A stretch of DNA of 64,000 bases from Kitasatospora azatica KCTC 9699 (GCF_000744785.1 NZ_JQMO01000003.1:1860001-1924000); one strand, 5' to 3'; counted from the first letter of the stretch, positions 21,479 to 31,012 are shown. Numbers and translations: made by a program. The notes: generated by a model from the letters alone, not told the origin.

Positions 21479-21610
21479 GCGGGGACTCCTCGGCGGATCA
21501 GGTGGCCTCAGCGTAGCGGCCCGCGCCGGTACCGAGCCAGCCACATGATGAGTCAAGCTCAGCTTTTCTGCTCGGCTTCCCTGCTCGGCTTCCCTGCGCA
21601 GCTTTCCTGC

Positions 21611-22426
21611 TCAGCTTTCCCGTCGACCCGGCAGCCACCGCGCCAGGCAGAGGAGCAGCAGCCCCGCCAGGCACCACCCGGCCAGCACGTCCAGGAACCA
21701 GTGGTAGTCGCACCAGATCAGCCCCCAGCCGACACCCAGTCCGAGTAGTGCGGTCAGTCCGTACAGCAGCCGCCGGCCGGCCGCCGCCAGGGTTCGGCCG
21801 ACCAACAGCGCGCCGACCCCGTAGCTGACGCAGGCCGTGGTGGTGTGCCCGGACGGGTACCAGCCCCACTCGTGCGGCTGCAACGGCAGGCCGAGCGGTC
21901 CCGGGCGGGCGAAGTACGCCTTCGCCGGGACCACCAGCAGCGGGATCAGCAGCGCGGCGAGTGCGGCCACCGGCAGCGGCAGCCACCAACTCGGGCGGCC
22001 CGTGCGGCGCGACCGCCAGGCGGCCAGCGCACCCGCGCCGAGCAGCACCGGCACGGCGGGCACGGTACTGCCCAGGTCGGAGAGCGACTGGGCCGCGCCG
22101 TCCAGCGCGGTGCCGCCGGCCTGGCGCAGCAGGGCGACCGAGTGGCGGATCCAGCGGTCCAGGCCGAGCAGCGGTCCGTCGGCGGCGACCTGCCAGGAGA
22201 CCAACGCCAGCAGCAGCACCGGAAGAACCGGCAGCCAGGGAACGCGCAGGAGCCGCCCCGGAGCGGGGGGGAGAGCCCCGGGGCGGCCTGGGTGATCGCC
22301 GCTCCGTGCGCCCCGGGGGGTGTGGGCCGGACGGCCGGTCGATCGGTCCTGTGGCAGCGTCGTCGCCGACGCCTGGTTGTCCTCGCGGGTCGGTTGACCG
22401 ACCGTTGGATGAGGCTCGCTGTCCAT
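21611..22426 (-). CDS. PAP2-family membrane phosphatase
   Basis: About 271 residues, integral membrane. The phosphatase signature is visible in order: KAYFARPGP (motif 1), YPSGHTTTACVSYG (motif 2) and the third motif region IWCDYHWFLDVLAG, where the catalytic histidine and aspartate are kept although the usual SR pair is replaced by WC. Members dephosphorylate lipid phosphates such as undecaprenyl diphosphate or phosphatidic acid. The start is uncertain: ATG at 22426, GTG at 22438 and ATG at 22489 are possible and none has a strong ribosome binding site; the first 60 residues are low complexity. Confidence 0.82.
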   Translation of the reverse strand: MDSEPHPTVGQPTREDNQASATTLPQDRSTGRPAHTPRGARSGDHPGRPGALPPAPGRLLRVPWLPVLPVLLLALVSWQVAADGPLLGLDRWIRHSVALLRQAGGTALDGAAQSLSDLGSTVPAVPVLLGAGALAAWRSRRTGRPSWWLPLPVAALAALLIPLLVVPAKAYFARPGPLGLPLQPHEWGWYPSGHTTTACVSYGVGALLVGRTLAAAGRRLLYGLTALLGLGVGWGLIWCDYHWFLDVLAGWCLAGLLLLCLARWLPGRRES

Positions 22427-22548
22427 CTGTGACGACACTACGTCAGGCCGATTCCCCGTGGGCCGGGCTCCGTGGGGTCCGCACAGCATCTTCACCGGAT
22501 GCAGGGCAACCTCCACCGCACCCCGAGCGTCGTCGAGCCCGAACGCAC

Positions 22549-22583
22549 CGGTGCGCCCGGCCGCAAACGGCTCGGGCGCACCG
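22549..22583 (-). terminator. terminator after gabT
   Basis: An 11-bp perfect stem (22549-22559, 22573-22583) with a 13-base loop, 35 bases past the gabT stop. Confidence 0.65.
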
Positions 22584-22617
22584 ATGTGATGCTAGGTCAG
22601 GCGTTCTCGAAGGACCG

Positions 22618-23958
22618 TCAGACGGCCGCGAAGGCGTTCTCGATGATGTCCAGACCCTCGGTGAGCAGGTGCTCCGGGATCACCAGCGGCGGCAGGAAGC
22701 GCAGCACGTTGCCGTAGGTGCCGGCGGTCAGCACCACCAGGCCCTCGGCGTGGCAGGCCTTCGCCACGGCGGCGGTGAACTCCGGGTTGGCCTCCTTGGT
22801 GCCCGGCTTGACCAGCTCGATCGCGATCATCGCGCCGCGGCCGCGGACCTCGCCGATCACGTCGAACTTCTCCGCCATCGCGTGCAGGCGGCCGAGCATG
22901 ACCTCGCCGATCCGCTGCGCCTTGGCGTTGAGGTCCAGCTCCTTCATGGTCTCGATCGAGCCCAGCGCGGCGGCGCAGGCCACCGGGTTGCCGCCGTAGG
23001 TGCCGCCCAGGCCACCCGCGTGCGCCGCGTCCATGATCTCGGCGCGGCCGGTCACCGCGGCCAGCGGCAGACCGCCGGCGATGCCCTTCGCGGTGGTGAT
23101 CAGGTCCGGGACGATGCCCTCGTCCTCACAGGCGAACCACTGGCCGGTGCGGCAGAAGCCGGTCTGGATCTCGTCCGCGACGAAGACGATCCCGTTGGCC
23201 TTGGCGTACTCCACGATGGCCGGCAGGAAGCCCTTGGCCGGCTCGATGAAACCGCCCTCGCCCTGGATCGGCTCGATGATGATCGCGGCGACGTTGTCCG
23301 CGCCGATCTGCTTGTTGATGATGTCGATCGCCTGCGCGGCCGCCTCGGCGGCGCAGTTCTCCGCACCGGTCAGCCAGCGGTACGGGTAGGCCACCGGCAC
23401 CCGGTAGATCTCCGGGGCGAACGGGCCGAAGCCCTGCTTGTACGGCATGTTCTTCGCCGTCAGGCCCATGGTGAGGTTGGTGCGGCCGTGGTAGCCGTGG
23501 TCGAAGACCACCACGGCGGTGCGCTTGGTGTAGGCGCGGGCGATCTTCACCGCGTTCTCCACCGCCTCGGCACCCGAGTTGAACAGCGCGGTGCGCTTCT
23601 CGTGGTCGCCAGGAGTGAGCTCGTTGAGCTGCTCGGCGACGGCGACGTAACCCTCGTACGGGGTCACCATGAAACAGGTGTGGGTGAAGGCGGCCAGCTG
23701 CTCGGTGGCCTTCGCGACCACGGCGGCGGCGCTGTTGCCGACATTGGTCACGGCGATGCCGGAACCGAAGTCGATCAGGCTGTTGCCGTCCACGTCCTCC
23801 AGCACACCGCCGCCGGCGCGCGAGACGTACACGGGCAGGGTGGTACCGACACCCGCGGCCACCGCGCCGAGCTTGCGAGCCTGCAGCTCCTGCGACTTCG
23901 GGCCGGGGATCGCGGTGACCAGACGGCGCTCCTGCGGGAGCAGCGGTGCGGCGCTCAT
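22618..23958 (-). CDS. gabT: 4-aminobutyrate aminotransferase
   Basis: 446 residues, a class III PLP-dependent aminotransferase that moves the amino group of GABA to 2-oxoglutarate, giving succinate semialdehyde and glutamate. Evidence: VYVSRAGGGVLEDVDGNSLID near the start, FNSGAEAVENAVKIAR (phosphate-binding), GYHGRTNLTMGLT, VADEIQTGFCRTG and the PLP lysine in TTAKGIAGGLPLAA (about residue 290). Full length for the family. It diverges from the ATPase gene at 24207. The PucR regulator and an aldehyde dehydrogenase gene nearby fit a GABA degradation neighbourhood. Strictly, a related 5-aminovalerate or ornithine-type specificity cannot be excluded. Confidence 0.93.
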   Translation of the reverse strand: MSAAPLLPQERRLVTAIPGPKSQELQARKLGAVAAGVGTTLPVYVSRAGGGVLEDVDGNSLIDFGSGIAVTNVGNSAAAVVAKATEQLAAFTHTCFMVTPYEGYVAVAEQLNELTPGDHEKRTALFNSGAEAVENAVKIARAYTKRTAVVVFDHGYHGRTNLTMGLTAKNMPYKQGFGPFAPEIYRVPVAYPYRWLTGAENCAAEAAAQAIDIINKQIGADNVAAIIIEPIQGEGGFIEPAKGFLPAIVEYAKANGIVFVADEIQTGFCRTGQWFACEDEGIVPDLITTAKGIAGGLPLAAVTGRAEIMDAAHAGGLGGTYGGNPVACAAALGSIETMKELDLNAKAQRIGEVMLGRLHAMAEKFDVIGEVRGRGAMIAIELVKPGTKEANPEFTAAVAKACHAEGLVVLTAGTYGNVLRFLPPLVIPEHLLTEGLDIIENAFAAV

Positions 23959-24206
23959 GGGGCATCTCCAGGGGGGATCGGCGGTTGAACGGTCTGCCTC
24001 GGTCTTCGCAGGCTACGGCCGCCGCCGACACACCGGCATGCGCCAGTGGGGCGTACTGCGCCGTCCGACTTGTCCTGACCGGCCAGCCACCGCCAAACGG
24101 CTGCCACCCGTGCCCACTCCACTACATTGAGCCCGGGCGTGTCGCCGACCAGGCGACATGGGTAGGCAGACAGCCGGGCGCGTCGGGGCAAGGGAGCGGG
24201 GCCGCA

Positions 24207-26357
24207 ATGGGACTGGACGGCACACAGAGCCGGCAGAAGCGACTCCTGGACCCGGAAAGGCTGCCACACCAGGCGGGAGCGGGAGCGGGAGCGGGGAAGC
24301 TGGGGAGCTGGCTCGCGGAGGGGCGTCCGGAGGCTGGGCCGGGGATCTATCGGTACAAGTACCAGGCCCGCAGCCCGCAACCAGAGTCCGCCGAGGTTTC
24401 CCCCCGCGCATTGCTCATCCGGGCTGCGCTCAATTTCGTGGTTGCCTGGGTCGTCTTCTGGCCGTTGGCTTCCATCGTGTCCGCGCTTCTGGGGGACCTG
24501 CTCGGCCTCAAGGGGATCGCGAACCCGGTCTACGCCCTCTCGGTGATTCTGGCGGAGGACCTCCTTGTCGCGGTGGCGGTCGTCTACTTCTTCGGCCGGA
24601 TGGGCCGCTGGACGGAGGTGTACCGCCGTTACCTCAGCCCGGCGGCGCGCCGATTGAGCGCAGAGGTCCGCGCCCGCGCCATCACCACCGAAGACGGTGG
24701 CCCCGCCGCCCCGTTCGCCGAGGCCGCGCCCCTCCCCGTTGCCGATCCCTGGCAGACGCTGCGTCAGGCCGGGCTCGCGCCTGCGCTGGCGGCTGTGGAC
24801 GAGGACACGCGGGCGGCTCGGGTGACGGATGTCGACTACGTCCGGATCCACCGCGTCTACCGCGATGTCCTGGCCGACCCGGCGCTCCTGCGGGCCTTCG
24901 CGGAGCAGATCGCGGCTCGGGGGGCGGCGGCTTGTGCGCATCCGTCGGAGGCGCGGGATCTGCCGGGGCGGGTGGCGGAGCATGACCTGCTGCTCGGGCA
25001 GGTGCGGTTGGGGACGGCGCAGGATGTGCCGAAGAATCCGCCGACGCATCGGGGGGCGGGGTTCGCGATGGATCGGGAGCTGTTGGCGACTTCGCTGCTG
25101 GCGGTGGGGCCGGCGGGGACGGGGAAGACGACGCGGCTGGCTCGGCCGGTGGTGGAGGCGCTCTGTCTGCAGGCGCTGGCCCGGACGGCGTGCGTGGTGG
25201 TGGTGGGCGCGGCGGAGGCGGAGCTCGGGCCGGACGCGGGGTACGACGTGGTGATCGCGCCGGGGGATCCGGGTTCGCCGTACGGGCTCGACCTCTACGG
25301 TGCGGCGGCGGATCCGGACGGTGCGGCGGCCCGGCTGGCGGATGCGCTGCTGCCGGACGAGTTGACCTCCCGGGCGGAGACGGCACGGATCGCGGTGCAG
25401 CAGGTGGTGGGGCCGTTCCGGGCGGGCTACGGCCGCTATCCGGGGGTGCGGGAGTTGCGCGCGCTGCTCGGTGGGGAGGAGGCGGCCTGGACGGAGCTGG
25501 TGGAGCAGTTGCGGGTCCGGGGGGTGCTGGAGCTGCACGAGGCCGATGTGCAGCACCGGCGCAGCCGGCACGGACGGGTGGACGACCCGGGGGTGCTGCT
25601 CGCGGACCGGCTGGCGCTGCTGGACCGGCCGGCTTTCGCGGGTTGCTTCAGCCAGTCCAATCCGGGCCAGGCCGAGGGGAGCGCCGGTTCCGCCGCACCG
25701 AACGCCAAGCCGGCCTTCGCGATGCGCGCGCTGGAGCACCCGCTCCGGGTGCGGGTGAAGCTGCCCGAGCGCGGCCACCCGGAGGCGGCCCGGATCCTGT
25801 CCCGGCTGGTGGTGGGCCAGTTCCTGCAGGCCGCGGTGGCCCGGTCGGACCGTTCGCTGTTCGCCGGGCTGGTGGTGGACGACGCCTCGGCGGCGCTGGA
25901 CCCGGCCGCGTTGCAGGGGTTGCGCCGGCTGCGGGGGGCGAACGCGGGGGCGGTGCTGCTGCTGCGCAGCCTGGTGGACCTGCCGGAGGCGCTGCGGGTG
26001 CCGGTGTTCGGGGCGGTCGGCTGCCGGATGGCGTTCCCGGGGATCGCGCCCTGGGACGGCAAGCTGTTCTCCGAGGCCTGGGGGACGGTGCTGGTGCGCG
26101 AGCGGGCGGTGACGCTGGCGCCGGACACCTCCGGCGGGCTGCTGCGCAAGACGGGCCGGCTGGTGCGCAAGGCGTTGGCGGGGACCACGGCGCAGACCGA
26201 GAGCGTGACCACCCGGGAGGTGGAGCGTGAGCGCTGGTCGCCCTCGGACCTGGCGCACGCGCTGCCGGCGGGGCACGCGGTGGTCTCGCTGACCACGGTG
26301 GGCGGTGAGCAGGTGCCGCCGCTCCTGGTGGACCTGCGGCCCGGACCTCGGTCCTGA
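24207..26357 (+). CDS. membrane-anchored conjugation-type ATPase (ATP/GTP-binding protein)
   Basis: 716 residues. Two hydrophobic segments near 75-100 and 107-130 anchor it in the membrane. The cytoplasmic part has a Walker A motif, VGPAGTGKTTRL (about 301-312), and a Walker B-like FAGLVVDDASAALDP (about 552-566), in the arrangement of type IV coupling-protein (TraD/TraG-like) ATPases. Streptomycete chromosomes carry such single copies annotated as ATP/GTP-binding protein. No relaxase, integrase or pilus genes are nearby, so it is not part of a recognisable conjugative element. ATG 24207 has GGGAG 10 bases upstream. Its 3' end is the first unit of a tandem repeat array. Confidence 0.75.
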   Translation: MGLDGTQSRQKRLLDPERLPHQAGAGAGAGKLGSWLAEGRPEAGPGIYRYKYQARSPQPESAEVSPRALLIRAALNFVVAWVVFWPLASIVSALLGDLLGLKGIANPVYALSVILAEDLLVAVAVVYFFGRMGRWTEVYRRYLSPAARRLSAEVRARAITTEDGGPAAPFAEAAPLPVADPWQTLRQAGLAPALAAVDEDTRAARVTDVDYVRIHRVYRDVLADPALLRAFAEQIAARGAAACAHPSEARDLPGRVAEHDLLLGQVRLGTAQDVPKNPPTHRGAGFAMDRELLATSLLAVGPAGTGKTTRLARPVVEALCLQALARTACVVVVGAAEAELGPDAGYDVVIAPGDPGSPYGLDLYGAAADPDGAAARLADALLPDELTSRAETARIAVQQVVGPFRAGYGRYPGVRELRALLGGEEAAWTELVEQLRVRGVLELHEADVQHRRSRHGRVDDPGVLLADRLALLDRPAFAGCFSQSNPGQAEGSAGSAAPNAKPAFAMRALEHPLRVRVKLPERGHPEAARILSRLVVGQFLQAAVARSDRSLFAGLVVDDASAALDPAALQGLRRLRGANAGAVLLLRSLVDLPEALRVPVFGAVGCRMAFPGIAPWDGKLFSEAWGTVLVRERAVTLAPDTSGGLLRKTGRLVRKALAGTTAQTESVTTREVERERWSPSDLAHALPAGHAVVSLTTVGGEQVPPLLVDLRPGPRS

Positions 26358-26454
26358 CGCGGCGCCGCCCGGACCTGCGGTCCTGACGCGGCGCGGCCCG
26401 GACCTGCGGTCCTGACGCGGCGCGGCCCGGACCTGCGGTCCTGACGGAGGGTGG
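26340..26454. repeat. 28-29-bp tandem repeat, four copies, each with a small palindrome
   Basis: Units at 26340-26367 (28 bases), 26368-26396, 26397-26425 and 26426-26454 (29 bases; the last diverges at its end). Each later unit contains GGACC-TGC-GGTCC, a 5-3-5 palindrome; the first has one base fewer in the middle. The first unit overlaps the last codons and stop of the ATPase gene, so the array appears to be an amplification of that gene's 3' end. Confidence 0.9.
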
Positions 26455-26594
26455 CCGCCGGCTGCCCTTTCGGTTAGCTACGGTCCGGTGGATTTGGCAT
26501 CACGGCTTGTCCGAAGCGTCCATAATGAAGGCGAACCCTCATCTGTCACTGCTCGGCTGCGACGAGGCGGCCGGGTCGTCCTTCCGAAGGTGCC

Positions 26595-28202
26595 ATGCCC
26601 CCCACACTCGCCTCCGTCGTGCGCAACTCCTCGCTCCACCTCACGGTCCTCGCCGGTGCGGACCACCTGGAGCGTCCGGTCCGCTGGGTGCACACCAGCG
26701 AGCTGGACGACCCCACGCCGTTCCTGGAGGGCGGCGAGCTGCTGCTCACCACCGGGATCAAGCTGGGCAAGAGCAGCAAGGGCCTGCAGGCCTACGTCCA
26801 CCGACTGGCCGACGCCGGGGTGGTCGGTCTGGGCCTGGGTGTGGGCCTGTCGCACACCGAGGTGCCGCAGCCGCTGGTGGACGCGGCCGCGCAGCGTGGT
26901 CTGCCGCTGCTGCGGGTGCCCGAGCCGACCCCGTTCATCGCGATCAGCAAGGCGGTCTCGGCTGCGCTGGCGGCCGAGCAGTACGAGGCGGTGACCACCA
27001 GCTTCGAGGCGCAGGAGGAGCTGACCCGGGCGGCGCTGGGTCAGAACGGCACGGCCGCGGTGGTGCGCCGGCTGGCGGCCCGGCTCGGCGGTTGGGCCGC
27101 GCTCTACGACAGTTCCGGCGCGCTCTCGGTGGTGGCCCCGGACTGGGCGGCCCGGCGCGCCGCCCGGTTGGCCTCCGAGGTGGACCGGCTGCGCCGTAGA
27201 CCGGCCCCGGCCAGCGCCGCCCTGCAGGGCCGGGCCCCCGGCTTCGACACCGCCGACGAGGACTTCGTGGTGGTCCAGTCGCTGGGTGCGGACCGGCGGG
27301 CCCGCGGCTTCCTCGCGGTCGGCACCGAGGACCGGATCACCCCGACCGAGCGCTATGTGCTGAACGCCGCGGTCGCACTGCTCACCCTGACCCTGGAGCG
27401 TTCGCGCGAACTGCGGTTCGCCGAGGAGCGGATGGGCGCCGCGCTGCTGCGCCTGGTGCTGGCCGGGCAGGTGGCGACGGCCCGTCAGGTCGCCACCGGT
27501 CTGTTCGGCGGACTGCCGGAGGGGACCATACGGATCCTGGTGGCCGGCGCCGCGCCCGGTGCGGACCGCGAGGACGGGGATGTCCCGGTGCACGACCTCA
27601 CCGAGTTGGCCGAGCGGGCCGAGCAGGCCGGCGGGCGGGCCGGCGAGAAGCTGCTGGTGGCCCGCGAGCCGGCGGTCAAGGACGTCAAGGAGGGCGTCCC
27701 GCACGCCGAGCGGCTGGTGCTGCTCGCGGTGGACGGCGGCGCGGTGCACCGGGCCTGTCTCGGCGCGGTCGAGGAGCACGAGGGCCTGGCCCTCGGCATC
27801 TCGGCCCCGGCGCCGGTGGAGGAGGCCGGTGGCGCCTACGCCCAGGCCGAGCGGGCGCTGGCTGTGGCGCTGCGCGGCGGTCGCCGCTCGGTCGGCCACG
27901 AGGAGGTCGGCGCCGGCTCGCTGCTGCCGCTGCTCGGCGAGGATGCGGTGGCGGCCTTCGCCGAGGGCCTGCTGCGGCCGCTGCGCGAGCACGACCGCAC
28001 CGCCCGTGGCGACCTGGTGGCGAGCCTGCGTGCCTGGCTGTCCCGGCACGGCCAGTGGGACGCCGCCGCCGCCGATCTCGGCGTGCACCGGCACACCTTG
28101 CGCTACCGGATGCGCCGGGTCGAGGAGCTGCTCGGCCGCTCGCTGGACGACACCGACGTCCGGATGGAGCTCTGGCTGGCGCTGCGCTCGGGGGAGGAGT
28201 AG
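26595..28202 (+). CDS. PucR family transcriptional regulator
   Basis: 535 residues. The N-terminal PucR ligand-binding domain spans about 1-125 (LASVVRNSSLHLTVLAG, VRWVHTSELDDPTPFLEGGELLLTTG), a GGDEF-like middle region follows, and the C-terminal PucR helix-turn-helix is at about 480-530 (AAADLGVHRHTLRYRMRRVEELLG). Regulators of this type activate purine, proline or GABA catabolic genes in response to the substrate. Its position just upstream of the aldehyde dehydrogenase gene and one gene from gabT suggests control of GABA use. ATG 26595 starts close to the domain border. Confidence 0.92.
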   Translation: MPPTLASVVRNSSLHLTVLAGADHLERPVRWVHTSELDDPTPFLEGGELLLTTGIKLGKSSKGLQAYVHRLADAGVVGLGLGVGLSHTEVPQPLVDAAAQRGLPLLRVPEPTPFIAISKAVSAALAAEQYEAVTTSFEAQEELTRAALGQNGTAAVVRRLAARLGGWAALYDSSGALSVVAPDWAARRAARLASEVDRLRRRPAPASAALQGRAPGFDTADEDFVVVQSLGADRRARGFLAVGTEDRITPTERYVLNAAVALLTLTLERSRELRFAEERMGAALLRLVLAGQVATARQVATGLFGGLPEGTIRILVAGAAPGADREDGDVPVHDLTELAERAEQAGGRAGEKLLVAREPAVKDVKEGVPHAERLVLLAVDGGAVHRACLGAVEEHEGLALGISAPAPVEEAGGAYAQAERALAVALRGGRRSVGHEEVGAGSLLPLLGEDAVAAFAEGLLRPLREHDRTARGDLVASLRAWLSRHGQWDAAAADLGVHRHTLRYRMRRVEELLGRSLDDTDVRMELWLALRSGEE

Positions 28203-28317
28203 GCCAGTCTGTAGTCGGGGCCCCGGCCCACCGCGCCACCTTGTCCAATCCGTTTACCGCCCTGGTCCCCCTACCGTTGGCGGAGTACTGAACGTCGATG
28301 AGAGGGCCGGTAGCACC

Positions 28318-29760
28318 GTGACCACGACCCACGCATTCTGGCTCGCCGGCCGTCCGGAGACCGGCGAGAGCAGCCTGGAGGTCCGCCACCCCTGGGACAA
28401 CAGCCTGGTCGGCACGGTCAGCGTGCCCACCGACGCGCAGGTGGACGAGGCCGTGGACGCCGCCGTCGCCGCGCTGCCGGTCTTCGCGGCGACCCCGGCG
28501 CACGTGCGCGCCGCCGCGCTGGACCACGTGGCCCGTCGGCTGACCGAGCGCGCCGAGGAGATCGCCCGGCTGATCACCGCCGAGAACGGCAAGCCGATCA
28601 AGTGGGCCCGCGGCGAGGTCGGCCGGGCCGCCTCGGTGTTCCGCTGGGCGGCCGAGGAGGCCCGTCGGACCAACGGCGAGACCATGCGGCTGGACACCGA
28701 CCCGGGCGGCGTGGGCCGTTTCGCGGTGGTCCGCAGGTTCCCCAAGGGCGTGGTGCTGGGCATCGCGCCGTTCAACTTCCCGCTCAACCTGGTGGCCCAC
28801 AAGGTCGCTCCGGCGATCGCGGTCGGCGCCCCGATCATCCTCAAGCCGGCCCCGGCCACCCCGCTCTCCGCCCTGCTGCTGGGTGAGCTGCTGGCCGAGA
28901 CCGAGCTGCCGGCCGGCTCGTGGAGCGTGCTGCCGGTGGCGAACGAGAAGATGCCCGCGCTGGTCCAGGACGACCGCCTGCCGGTGATCTCCTTCACCGG
29001 TTCGGACAGGGTCGGCTACCAGATCATGGACTCGGTGCCGCGCAAGCACGTCACCCTGGAGCTCGGCGGCAACGCCGCGGCCGTGGTGCTGGGCGACTGG
29101 TCCTCCGAGGCCGACCTCGAGTGGGCCGCCACCCGGATCGCGATGTTCGCCAACTACCAGGGCGGCCAGTCCTGCATCTCGGTGCAGCGGGTGATCGCCG
29201 ACGCCACCGTCTACGACGCGCTGGTGGAGAAGCTGGTGACCAAGGTGCAGGCCCAGGTCACCGGTGACCCGGCCGCCGACGCCACCGACGTCGGCCCGCT
29301 GGTGGACGAGAACGCCGCCAAGCGCGTGCAGGAGTGGGTCGAGGACGCCGTCGCCAAGGGCGCCAAGGTGCTCACCGGCGGCAGCCGGGACGGTGCGAGC
29401 TACGCGCCCACCGTGCTGGCCGAGCTGCCCGCCGACGCGATCCTGGCCACCGCCGAGGTCTTCGGCCCGGTGCTGTCGCTGCACAAGGTGGACTCCACCG
29501 AGGAGGCCTTCGCGGCGGTCAACGACTCCAAGTTCGGCCTGCAGGCGGGCGTATTCACGCACGACGTGCAGACCGCCTTCCGGGCCCACCGCGAGCTGCA
29601 GGTCGGCGGTGTGATCATCGGTGACGCGCCGTCCTACCGCGCCGACCAGATGCCGTACGGCGGCGTCAAGGACTCCGGCGTGGGCCGCGAGGGCGTCAAG
29701 TACGCGATGGACGACTTCACCTACGAGCGGGTCCTGGTGCTGACCGGTCTCGACCTCTGA
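28318..29760 (+). CDS. aldehyde dehydrogenase, probably semialdehyde-specific
   Basis: 480 residues of the NAD(P)-dependent aldehyde dehydrogenase superfamily. The cofactor loop reads GIAPFNFPLN, the general base is in LELGGNA and the catalytic cysteine in GGQSCISVQR; the C-terminal FGPVLSLHKV and PYGGVKDSGVG are also typical. With gabT and a PucR regulator next to it, succinate-semialdehyde dehydrogenase is the most likely activity, but the sequence also fits glyceraldehyde-phosphate or methylmalonate-type relatives. The GTG at 28318 is the first reasonable start after the PucR stop. A strong hairpin follows. Confidence 0.88.
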   Translation: MTTTHAFWLAGRPETGESSLEVRHPWDNSLVGTVSVPTDAQVDEAVDAAVAALPVFAATPAHVRAAALDHVARRLTERAEEIARLITAENGKPIKWARGEVGRAASVFRWAAEEARRTNGETMRLDTDPGGVGRFAVVRRFPKGVVLGIAPFNFPLNLVAHKVAPAIAVGAPIILKPAPATPLSALLLGELLAETELPAGSWSVLPVANEKMPALVQDDRLPVISFTGSDRVGYQIMDSVPRKHVTLELGGNAAAVVLGDWSSEADLEWAATRIAMFANYQGGQSCISVQRVIADATVYDALVEKLVTKVQAQVTGDPAADATDVGPLVDENAAKRVQEWVEDAVAKGAKVLTGGSRDGASYAPTVLAELPADAILATAEVFGPVLSLHKVDSTEEAFAAVNDSKFGLQAGVFTHDVQTAFRAHRELQVGGVIIGDAPSYRADQMPYGGVKDSGVGREGVKYAMDDFTYERVLVLTGLDL

Positions 29761-29771
29761 CAGGTGCCCCC

Positions 29772-29808
29772 GGAACCCCCGTCTCCGCACTGCGGAGGCG
29801 GGGGTTCC
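29772..29808 (+). terminator. terminator after aldehyde dehydrogenase, 18-bp stem
   Basis: Arms 29772-29789 and 29791-29808 with one G-U pair and a very short loop. Confidence 0.85.
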
Positions 29809-29859
29809 TGCTGTCCGGCAAACGGCCAAGTCCCAAGATTTCGTTACTCGTTGGTCCTC

Positions 29860-29888
29860 TTGACCCGTTCCGGTCAGCTGGCTACGCT
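29860..29888 (+). promoter_or_regulatory. vegetative-type promoter for the secreted protein gene
   Basis: TTGACC (29860-29865), 17-base spacer, TACGCT (29883-29888). The predicted leader to the TTG start at 30041 is about 145 bases. Confidence 0.65.
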
Positions 29889-30040
29889 CGCGGCGGCCAG
29901 GCACCCCAGCCGGGCCCCACCCCCCACGGATCGGCGCCACCCCACAGGCGCGGCCGCCCCTGGCATGCCCGTCCCACCCTGACGGGCCCCGGCCGCACTG
30001 CAGGGCTCCCCATCGACCACCCTCATCGAAGGGCATCACC

Positions 30041-31012
30041 TTGCTGCGCTCGATCAAGCACACCGCCGGCATCGCCGCCGCGCTGACCGCCGCCGCCCTG
30101 CTCGTCGCCGCCCCAGCCGGCGCCCAGGTGCCGGAGGCCGCGACCCACGCGCTGCACACCCGCTCCAACGCCACCACCGCGAGCGGCAACAACCTCGCCT
30201 ACGGTGGCGGCAACATCGTCACCAGCCCGAAGATCTACATCGTCTACTGGGGTAACCAGTGGGGCACCGGCTCCACCGTCACCAACGACCCGTCGGGCGA
30301 GGCCGCGCTCCAGCTCTCCTTCTTCCAGCACGCCTACGGCAGCGGCGACACCTGGTCCAACTCGGTGACCCAGTACTGCCAGGGCGTCGCCGTCGGCACC
30401 ACCCAGTGCGGCAGCTCCGGCACCCACGTCGGCCACCCGACCGGCAACCCGGTGGCCGGCACCTGGTTGGACAGCTCGGTCAAGGCGCCGAGCAAGCCGG
30501 GCCAGACGGCCATCGCCGCCGAGGCGCAGAAGGCCGCCGCGCACTTCGGCGTCTCCGGCGACAACGTCCAGATCATCGTGGACGCCCCGCACGGCGTGGT
30601 CCCGCAGGGCTTCAAGACCCAGTACTGCGCCTGGCACGACCACACCACCGTGAACGGCGCCGACCTGCCGTACACCAACATGCCGTACGTGCCGGACGCC
30701 GGCGCCGGCTGCGGCGCCAACTTCGTGGCCACCAGCGGCGGCGTGAACGGGGCCACCGAGGGCGTCACCATCGTCGGCGGCCACGAGTACGCCGAGACGG
30801 TCACCGACCCGGCACCGTCCAGCGGTTGGGTGGACGGCGGCGGCGCGGAGAACGGCGACAAGTGCGCCTGGGTCTCCAGCGGCCAGGGCGCCTCCGCGAT
30901 CGTCAGCATGAACGGTGCCGACTTCGCCGTGCAGTCGCTGTGGAGCAACAACTTCAACAGCAACGCCGGCGGTTGCGCGATCTCCTACACCAGCGCCACC
31001 AACCAGCACTGA
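30041..31012 (+). CDS. secreted protein, EXORDIUM/PHI-1-like with HExxE motif
   Basis: 323 residues with a clear Sec signal peptide (basic LRSIKH, then Ala/Leu-rich core to about residue 30, APAGA cleavage region). The mature domain opens SPKIYIVYWGNQW and contains GGHEYAETVTDP (H about residue 248) followed by GWVD and GDKCAW. This order (H-E-x-x-E, then a glycine/tryptophan region, then a G-D-x-C-A-W) resembles the phosphate-induced/EXORDIUM family and could be a zinc-metalloprotease-like site; activity is not established. Cysteines at several positions could form disulfides. The start is TTG with a GAAGGG site 8 bases upstream; no ATG or GTG lies before the signal peptide. Confidence 0.78.
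   Translation: MLRSIKHTAGIAAALTAAALLVAAPAGAQVPEAATHALHTRSNATTASGNNLAYGGGNIVTSPKIYIVYWGNQWGTGSTVTNDPSGEAALQLSFFQHAYGSGDTWSNSVTQYCQGVAVGTTQCGSSGTHVGHPTGNPVAGTWLDSSVKAPSKPGQTAIAAEAQKAAAHFGVSGDNVQIIVDAPHGVVPQGFKTQYCAWHDHTTVNGADLPYTNMPYVPDAGAGCGANFVATSGGVNGATEGVTIVGGHEYAETVTDPAPSSGWVDGGGAENGDKCAWVSSGQGASAIVSMNGADFAVQSLWSNNFNSNAGGCAISYTSATNQH

Noticed and set aside
27685..30192. Antisense open frame of 835 codons over the PucR and aldehyde dehydrogenase genes
   Set aside because: Both plus-strand genes are confidently identified; the antisense product is arginine-rich nonsense.
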